NCBI GenBank assembly: GCA_964413425.1
Contig: CAYPST010000012.1
Location: 1-64,000 of the forward strand
DNA: 64,000 nt
Reading direction: 5' to 3'
Source: DATFLS01 sp964413425
Lineage (GTDB): Bacteria > Fidelibacterota > JAANXI01
Shown here: one piece after another, positions 55,666 to 61,769 of the stretch
Layout of the letters: each line of letters begins with the position of its first letter
How positions within the stretch are numbered: the stretch's first letter is position 1
Translations under genes and position numbers: made by a program
The notes under the pieces: generated by a model
Told to the model about the DNA's origin: nothing
Databases searched by the model: none
Seen by the model: the letters and a program-made list of their open reading frames with translations, nothing else

Positions 55666-56502
55666 CTATTTCACCACAACATAATGATCCTTCTCATCCG
55701 GAAATCCGGTAAACCGCAGGGTGACCGATGCTGAATTTTCTTTCCGCTGACAGGGAAAGCAAAGGATGCCGGCAACCGAACCAGTGCCGTCACTTTCGGT
55801 GATCTCTGCCAATGGTACCCACCCCATGGGGGCTATTTCACCCTTTTCAGCCTCCAGGGTTACTTGCTCGTCCCAATTGATAGGCAAAACTTCCATATGT
55901 TTACTCCAGAGCGAAACAAAAACAACGGTATGGGTGTCTGCATTCTGCTGTGTATACCATGCAGGCGTGGCACCTTTTCGTTCGTGCAGCCACCTGATTG
56001 TTTTTGGTATCTGCTCCGGGGAAAGGAGTCGCATTCCGCTATGGGCAAAAAACCGCTCCACATCAGGGATCCTGGATTCGGATCGATCTGTCAGTCGATC
56101 CAACTTTTTCTCCGCTTCTATCGGGCCATATTTTAACGCCGCCTGGTACCCACCCGCCGAGGACACCGCATCGGCCAATATCTGGAGATCAACCTCTTCA
56201 GGATCAAATCGCACCAGAGCCTCTCGCCGATCAAAATTAACCAGCACTTCTTCGACACCCTTAGTTCGTTCGAGTGCACCCTGCACCCGTTGGACACAAT
56301 GGGGGTTTCAGGTCATTCCGGCAATAGCGAATGACACATCCATCAGGTTACCGGGCTCTCCTGTCATTCCGGCATTGTACCACAGCTCTTTCACTGTTTC
56401 TCTCCAGGAGAATACCTTTTCCGGGCGTCCGAAAACCATTAAACCCGAGCCATACAACAGGAGAGTTCTGAGCACTTTCCGGCGAGGTGCCATCATACAC
56501 AT
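55666..56502 (-). CDS. HMA-domain protein with in-frame TGA (candidate selenoprotein)
   Basis: Read through one TGA (56308-56310), the frame encodes 278 residues. I start at the ATG at 56502: ribosome site aggaagga lies just upstream and the N-terminus MAPRRKVLRTLLLYGSGLMV is a Tat-type signal. The heavy-metal-associated domain spans about residues 55-110 and reads SFAIAGMT-[TGA]-NPHCVQRV, then GVEEVLVNFDRREALVRFDPEE. TGA is codon 65, where the first metal-binding cysteine of the GMTC motif belongs; the second Cys follows three residues later, one more than the usual spacing. The C-terminal 150 residues match no family I know. The gene lies 13 nt after a Rieske gene. The alternatives are a nonsense mutation or a base error. 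Confidence 0.6.
56271..56289 (-). promoter_or_regulatory. SECIS-like hairpin after the TGA
   Basis: In the transcript CGGGUGCA-GGG-UGCACUCG folds into an 8-bp stem (one G-U) with a GGG loop. The loop starts 26 nt after the UGA. Bacterial SECIS models ask for a loop 16-37 nt from UGA with a G among its first two bases, and both hold here. SelB binding is not shown. Confidence 0.5.
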
Positions 56503-56515
56503 GATTTCCTTCCTC

Positions 56516-56986
56516 TTACACATTCCGGGTAATATAGATTGTCTCATTTTTCACCAACGCATTATACGGATCCAGCGGCCTGGGCGGCGGTCCCTTGATA
56601 TTGATCCCCTGCAGGTTGTAATGCCCATCGTGACAGGCGCACCAGATGTGCTGCAGATCTTCCCGATACTGGACAATACATGACAGATGGGTACAGATGG
56701 CAGAGAAGGCCCGGTATTCGGTATCAGGTCCCGGGGTTCGGAGCAATATCACGGGTTTCGAACCAAATTTAATAATTTTCCCGGTGTTTGGCGGTAACTC
56801 GCCAACCGTTCCAGCCTTTACTGCTGCCGGCAACGCCTCGGCAATCTTCGGTGGAATGAGGTATTTATACACAGGATAAAAAATTGAGAGCGCCCACAAA
56901 CCAACAGTTGAACCCAACAGGATATTAAGAATTTTTCGACGACTGGGGCTTTTTTCCAGAGTGTTATGGTGCTCAATCTTATCCAT
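56516..56986 (-). CDS. Rieske [2Fe-2S] protein
   Basis: 156-residue membrane-anchored Rieske protein with a Tat signal (SRRKILNILLGSTVGLWALS). The cluster motifs are CTHLSC and CACHDGHY, the standard C-x-H and C-x2-H pairs with two extra disulfide cysteines. It resembles the Rieske subunit of cytochrome bc-type complexes (QcrA), yet no cytochrome b or c gene adjoins it. Instead it sits between lgt and the HMA gene in a six-gene operon. It may act as a stand-alone periplasmic electron carrier for metal handling, which is inference. Confidence 0.9.
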   Translation of the reverse strand: MDKIEHHNTLEKSPSRRKILNILLGSTVGLWALSIFYPVYKYLIPPKIAEALPAAVKAGTVGELPPNTGKIIKFGSKPVILLRTPGPDTEYRAFSAICTHLSCIVQYREDLQHIWCACHDGHYNLQGINIKGPPPRPLDPYNALVKNETIYITRNV

Positions 56987-57032
56987 TAGTTCATCCCACT
57001 CTCTTTTGGAAAGGACACGATAAATCGCGCCC

Positions 57033-57896
57033 TTACGATGTTTTTGTCACGAACTGCAACCGGTCTTTTCTACGAAGAATCAATATTCCAATTCCCAGTA
57101 AAACCATGCCAGAACTCAAAATCTGTCCCATGGTGAAAACGGTAACAACCGTTCCCAGCTGAACATCCGGCTGACGGAAGAACTCTATTCCGAAACGGAA
57201 TATCCCATACCCAAGTAGGTACAAGGCCGCCATGGAATTCTCGGCAAACCGTTTTTTTCCGATAACCCAAAGCAGGAGAAACAACACCAGTCCTTCCAGC
57301 AGCGCTTCGTACAATTGCGACGGATGCCGGAGCAGACCGGCGGAATCCATGGGAAAATACATTCCCCAGGGAACGTCTGTGGGGCGCCCGTACAACATGC
57401 CGTTAATAAAACACCCGATCCGACCGAACATGAATCCCAGTGGAATCGCCGGCACCATCAGATCGGTGAATGTGAAGAAATTGACCTGATATTTCTTTGC
57501 AAAAAGAATAAATGCCACGGCAACACCCAGCATTCCCCCGTGGTAGGACATCCCGCTGAATCCGGTGAACTCAAGACCATTCTGGGTAGAGAAAGGCAGG
57601 ACAATCTCCACCGGATGCATCAAATAGTAGCCCGCGTTATAGAACAACACATAACCCAACCGGCCACCAACCAGAACTCCCACAATCGCCCAGGTAAAAA
57701 ATCGCTCCACCATTGCCATATCATATTTGACCGATTCGGTCGTTACCCGGTACCGGATCAGCAGATACACCACCGCAAATGCGACAATATACATCACTCC
57801 GTACCAGCGTACCTGGAAGTGCCCCAAACTGAATATCACGGGATCAATTTTTGAGGGCAGATGCTGCCACCACTGCCAAATATTATTCATGTACAC
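57033..57896 (-). CDS. lgt: Prolipoprotein diacylglyceryl transferase
   Basis: Membrane enzyme, 287 residues, that adds diacylglycerol to the lipobox cysteine of prolipoproteins. Seven membrane helices are visible. Key sites: RWYGVMYIVAF, SYHGGMLGV (catalytic His), the signature GRIGCFINGMLYGRPTD (with the essential Arg) and RHPSQLYEALLEG. The signature has Cys where many have Asn (GRIGNFIN). It is the fourth gene of the SnoaL-YHS-ICMT-Lgt-Rieske-HMA operon. The window itself encodes at least three lipoproteins that would use it. Confidence 0.94.
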   Translation of the reverse strand: MYMNNIWQWWQHLPSKIDPVIFSLGHFQVRWYGVMYIVAFAVVYLLIRYRVTTESVKYDMAMVERFFTWAIVGVLVGGRLGYVLFYNAGYYLMHPVEIVLPFSTQNGLEFTGFSGMSYHGGMLGVAVAFILFAKKYQVNFFTFTDLMVPAIPLGFMFGRIGCFINGMLYGRPTDVPWGMYFPMDSAGLLRHPSQLYEALLEGLVLFLLLWVIGKKRFAENSMAALYLLGYGIFRFGIEFFRQPDVQLGTVVTVFTMGQILSSGMVLLGIGILILRRKDRLQFVTKTS

Positions 57897-57921
57897 TCGT
57901 TCTCCCTGAAAAATGCCAACA

Positions 57922-58632
57922 CTATTGCTGATTCTCCGGATTCATATCCCTCTCTGCATGTGGTGGTAACAGGAGTGGTATTCCTCCATGTTCACCAAAT
58001 TGCTCCTCGGGTATTTTCCCCCAGGGGAAAAAACGGGGAACCCGTGACGCATAGTCGTAATACGCCTGTCCGAACTGTTCCGCCACCGTTCGTTCTTCTC
58101 GTAACGCCAGGCGATAATAAGCATACATGAGAATGGGGAACATGATCAGTCCCAGCACCGTCGCCCATTGGATGAGCAGGCCCAAGCTAAAAATGAACAT
58201 GCCCAGGTACTGGGGATGCCGGATCTTCTCGTAAATACCAGAGGTCACCAGTTCTCCCTGGGCAGCATGAATGCGCTTCCATCCCTGGCCCAGGAGGATC
58301 AAACCGAATAGCATCAACAGGCCTCCAATCTGGCAGATGAGTAATTTCCCCCACAACGGGAAACCCAGCAGAGTTCCAAGTAGGTGTCCGTTGATATGAG
58401 AAAACGGATCAACCACCGGCAGCTGGATCTGCAGAACGGAGGTCAGAATATAAATGGTGAGTGGGAACCCGTACATCTCTGTAAACAATGCGACCATAAA
58501 CCCCGCGAAGACTCCAAGTGTTCGCCATTCGACCCGTTTATGCGGGCGCAGGAATCCGAATACAAATCCGCCGAACAACGCAACATGAAAGATCACGGTT
58601 ATCCACATGCCGTAATCGTAGGTATTTTCCAT
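57922..58632 (-). CDS. Isoprenylcysteine methyltransferase-like membrane protein
   Basis: 236 residues, five or six membrane helices, with the ICMT/PEMT/NnrU-type domain in the C-terminal half (GELVTSGIYEKIRHPQYLGMF, then REERTVAEQFGQAYYDYASRVPRFFP). These AdoMet-dependent enzymes methylate lipids or prenyl groups; bacterial targets are mostly unknown. It lies 25 nt upstream of lgt and 26 nt after the YHS gene, so it is inside the operon. Substrate unknown. Confidence 0.88.
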   Translation of the reverse strand: MENTYDYGMWITVIFHVALFGGFVFGFLRPHKRVEWRTLGVFAGFMVALFTEMYGFPLTIYILTSVLQIQLPVVDPFSHINGHLLGTLLGFPLWGKLLICQIGGLLMLFGLILLGQGWKRIHAAQGELVTSGIYEKIRHPQYLGMFIFSLGLLIQWATVLGLIMFPILMYAYYRLALREERTVAEQFGQAYYDYASRVPRFFPWGKIPEEQFGEHGGIPLLLPPHAERDMNPENQQ

Positions 58633-58658
58633 TGCCAGATTTTCCTTACAGGAATGAA

Positions 58659-58874
58659 TTAGCTCGTGTTCTTGTCATATTCGTCTGTCAGTGAATTCTT
58701 GAGAACAGTCTCCGGAGGCTTCTCGAATGCCGCTTTGCAGCCGGAGCAGCTGAAATAATGGAAACTCCCTCGGTAATAACTATAGTAATAGGTCTCCGTT
58801 TCTCTTACCTGCATCCTGCGAACCGGATCAGTATAGTTATGAGTACCAATGATCCTCTCCTCTGATTGGGTCAC
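58659..58874 (-). CDS. YHS-domain protein
   Basis: 71-residue protein with one YHS domain, a short metal-binding module seen next to copper ATPases and in copper and mercury resistance operons. The pattern is DPVRRMQV, SYYRGSFHYFSCSGCKAAFEKPPE. The usual DPVCGM has Arg-Arg in place of Cys-Gly, so one metal ligand is missing while the C-x2-C later is kept. It overlaps the SnoaL-like gene by 4 nt. Confidence 0.8.
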   Translation of the reverse strand: MTQSEERIIGTHNYTDPVRRMQVRETETYYYSYYRGSFHYFSCSGCKAAFEKPPETVLKNSLTDEYDKNTS

Positions 58875-59263
58875 CCAAATTCCCCTTTGCCATTATCGAG
58901 TTGAAACATCTCCCAGCGATAGGTCTCCACTGGAAGGTCAGTATTCTTATTTTTGACACCCCGGCGTCGTATCTTGACACTGACGATATCGTGTCTGGTT
59001 ACCAGCTCTTCGATGGCATATTCCACCTGATCAAAAATCTGCTGCTGATTAATCCAGATGTACACAAAATGCACCTGCAGCTCATTCAGTGACTCCCCTA
59101 CCACTGCATTTTCGTGGCGAAACCGACAGGAATGTGCGAGAAACTCGGGCAACGTATGTATATCTTTCATATTGTAGACACTATCGATGAACCGGGTGAC
59201 CACCCAGGCATTGAGCTGCGTTTGTAGTGTATGTTCTATCTTCGTTTTCATATTTGCAGTCAT
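58871..59263 (-). CDS. SnoaL/NTF2-like hypothetical protein
   Basis: 130 residues, soluble. The layout of helices then strands (TQLNAWVVTRFIDSVYNM, FLAHSCRFRHENAVVGESLNELQVHF, HDIVSVKIRRRG, YRWEMFQLDNGK) fits a SnoaL-like cone fold, but this is from pattern only. It is the first gene of the six-gene operon and overlaps the YHS gene. Function unknown. Confidence 0.55.
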   Translation of the reverse strand: MTANMKTKIEHTLQTQLNAWVVTRFIDSVYNMKDIHTLPEFLAHSCRFRHENAVVGESLNELQVHFVYIWINQQQIFDQVEYAIEELVTRHDIVSVKIRRRGVKNKNTDLPVETYRWEMFQLDNGKGEFG

Positions 59264-59750
59264 TTTTTAAGGTTGTGTTTCACGTGTCCGCCTTATTCCT
59301 CCTGGAGGTATGAGAGCCATGCCCGTGGATAAAAAAATGCATCCCGAAGCATCCACCCACCAGTATAAGCAAAAATCAATTTTTGCCTATCCATTCCATT
59401 TCCGTCTTCCTCCGTTACTGAATGGCTTTACATGTAGCAATCAAAATGCCAATTTACACCACAATGATACTGAAGGTCTTAGACAGAGGGATTAAAAACT
59501 GATGGTATTCTCTAAGGATAGTCTAATTGGATAATATTCTTCATAATTATGTAGACTATTCACCAATTTTTCTCCTCCGCTTCCACTATCAATCCTATAT
59601 AGGATTCCCAGAATGATTTTTCTGCTTCATAATGCTTTCACATGCTGAACAATCACTGTCATCTTGCTAGTTTAAATCAACTTACGGCCCTTATATTTTG
59701 TAGGAACATGAGTAGAACTCCGGACCAGGGCGAATTTTTATTCCATCAAT
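59264..59750. other. Divergent spacer before the csoR remnant
   Basis: AT-rich, no gene recognised. It must contain the promoter of the minus-strand operon that starts at 59263. No clear sigma-70 pair was identified. Confidence 0.35.
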
Positions 59751-59769
59751 TATACCCTGCCCCGGTATA
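59751..59769. promoter_or_regulatory. Candidate CsoR operator
   Basis: tatacc-ctgcccc-ggtata, an inverted repeat with a GC-rich centre, 47 nt upstream of the csoR remnant. CsoR-family sites have this ATACC/GGTAT form with G/C tracts. It also lies upstream of the divergent operon with YHS and HMA proteins. Confidence 0.5.
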
Positions 59770-59816
59770 CTATTTGCGCGGAAATACACCGAACCGGTAA
59801 AAAAATCAGAAAAGGC

Positions 59817-59975
59817 ATGAACACGCTGCTCACCCGGCTCCGGCGGATTGAAGGCCAGATCCGGGGAATACAAAGAATGATCGAGAATGACCGCTACTGC
59901 ATCGACATTCTGACCCAAACCGCGTCCATTATCTCTGCACTGAAAGCGATAGAAGATCAGCTGATGGAGCAGCAT
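59817..59975 (+). pseudogene. csoR: Truncated CsoR-family copper-sensing repressor
   Basis: The first 53 residues match the CsoR/FrmR fold: RLRRIEGQIRGIQRMIENDR, then YCIDILTQ and LKAIEDQLMEQH. Two of the three copper ligands are present (Cys28 and His53, equivalent to Cys36 and His61 of the M. tuberculosis protein). The third Cys and the last helix are lost: from about 59971 on the DNA encodes the interior of a copper ATPase in another frame. The product cannot sense copper normally. Confidence 0.75.
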
Positions 59976-60771
59976 CGAATATGCCAAATCAACGAACGGA
60001 CAATTGGGCACACCGGAAGAGTTCGAAGCCATAACTGGCAGGGGAGTGAAGGGTATCCTGCAGGATAAGGAAGTGTCCATCGGCACCGAAAAACTGATGC
60101 AGGAACACGGACTCGAACTGAGTGACGATATCCTTGATCAAAAATCCGGTCTCGAAGAGCAGGCAAAGACTGCCATGCTTGTGGCGATAGATTCACAGAT
60201 AGTCGGCATCATTGCAGTCGCAGACAAGGTAAAACAGGACAGCCTGAGTGCGATTACCGCACTCAGAAAACTCGGACTGGAACCGGTGATGATGACCGGT
60301 GATAACGAGCGAACCGCCCGGGCGATCGCCAGTGAAGTCGGGATTAATCGGGTGTCGGCGAACGTGCTCCCGGATGAGAAAACCAACGAGGTCACGCGGT
60401 TACAGGAAGAGGGCGAAATCGTCGCTATGGTCGGCGACGGCATCAACGACGCTCCGGCTTTGACCCAGGCACAGGTGGGCATTGCCATCGGCACCGGCAC
60501 AGACGTGGCCATCGAATCCGGTGATATCGTGCTGGTGCAGGGCGAACTCAGCGCAGTGGTCAAGGCCGTAAAACTCAGCCATGCCACCTTCCGGAAGATC
60601 AAACAGAACCTGTTCTGGGCGTTCTTCTACAATGTGGTGATGATTCCACTGGCCATCATCGGAGTAATGCATCCGGTGCTGGCGGAGATTGCTATGGCGT
60701 TCAGCTCCATCAACGTGGTGACCAACTCACGCCGGCTGCAGAAGGTGAATATTCAGCCGAGTTGCCAATAG
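59971..60771 (+). pseudogene. copA: C-terminal fragment of copper-type P1B ATPase
   Basis: In this frame the sequence begins SIEYAKSTNGQLGTPEEFEA, typical of the nucleotide-binding domain of CopA, and runs to the normal end. It keeps MTGDNERTA, VGDGINDAPAL and the last two helices (FWAFFYNVVMIPLAIIGV; FSSINVVTNSRRLQ). The metal-binding domains, the CPC helix, TGES and the phosphorylation site DKTGT are all missing (about 500 residues). The fragment follows csoR at once, so one deletion of about 1.5-2 kb removed the end of csoR and the front of copA. Non-functional. Confidence 0.8.
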
Positions 60772-60790
60772 ACGCAAGCAAATAAACAGA

Positions 60791-60823
60791 AGCACTTAAA
60801 GCCCTGCCAGGGCTTTAAGTGCT
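60791..60823. terminator. Perfect 16-bp palindrome after copA
   Basis: agcacttaaagccctg and its exact complement face each other around a single C. It lies 19 nt after the copA stop. No T tract follows, so it is a terminator of unusual type, a cruciform or a repeat. Confidence 0.6.
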
Positions 60824-60880
60824 CGGGAAGTTTGAAAATGCCTGCTGATTCTTCATAATATTCTCAAAAGCTATCATAAA

Positions 60881-61590
60881 ATGAACCCCAATTACAACCA
60901 GGTTTCCAGAGGTCGGATGAGGATTCTGCAGCTGCTGATCTCCTTTGTGCTCCTCATCCTCATGGGGCGATTTGCATATCTACAGATATTTCAGCACTCC
61001 AGGTATCAATCAAAGGCGAAGGCCAATCGCATCCGGGAAATGAGCCGGCCCGGCCCACGGGGACTCATTCACGATCGATTCGGTCGACTCCTGGTCGATA
61101 ATCGATTCACATATACGGTATCCGCCATTCCCTGGGAAGTCAGGCGGAATCCCCTGATGGTTGCTCTGTTAAGCACCTATCTGGCTCAGAATGAGCGTCA
61201 ATTACAGCAAACACTTCGCGAGCAATCCCGGGGTGCATTTCTCCCCGTCCGACTGGCGACAGACCTGTCGTTTTCCACGTTCGCCCGGCTGCAGGAACAT
61301 CGACTGGAACAGCCCGTGCAGCCGGAATTTCCACTGCGGATATTCTGGGGAAAACCGGGACGGCCCAGAATCCCCATGGGGAAGATCACGCCTGGTTTAT
61401 CGGGATCATGGAAGGGCCAGAGGATCTGCTGGCCATCACGGTGCTGGTGGAGAATGGCGGGTCCGGGGGCGGAGTTGCTGCCCCCATCGCCGGAAAGGTC
61501 TTTCGGAAATACCGGCAGTTAAAGCACATGCCATCCATCGGCAAGCATGTGAACATGGATGCCCGGCGAACAGAGATTCTCCAGGATTGA
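60881..61590 (+). pseudogene. mrdA: Penicillin-binding protein 2 with the middle deleted
   Basis: The N-terminal 150 residues are PBP2: a membrane helix (LISFVLLILMGRFAYLQIF), GPRGLIHDRFGRLLVDN and LQEHRLEQPVQPEFPLR. At 61333-61336 the frame shifts, and the DNA continues with the C-terminus of the same protein: DILGKTGTAQNPHGEDHAWF, then LAITVLVENGGSGGGVAAPI and the end at 61590. The KTGT box is there but the SxxK serine and SxN motifs are lost (about 350 residues). It cannot act as transpeptidase. An intact copy must exist elsewhere if the cell is a rod. Confidence 0.82.
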
Positions 61591-61769
61591 TAGTTCCGGA
61601 ATTTCGAATCTCACCACCAGTGTTGGAACCAGACGATTCCTTCATCGAAAACCGGGACGCTGCTTAGTCCCTCATACAAATGGATCATCACGAACGCTCC
61701 GTTCTCCTCATCAGTGTACTCCTGACAGAGTATTCTCCCGCCATCCATCTGTAAATGAGATCCATCTCT

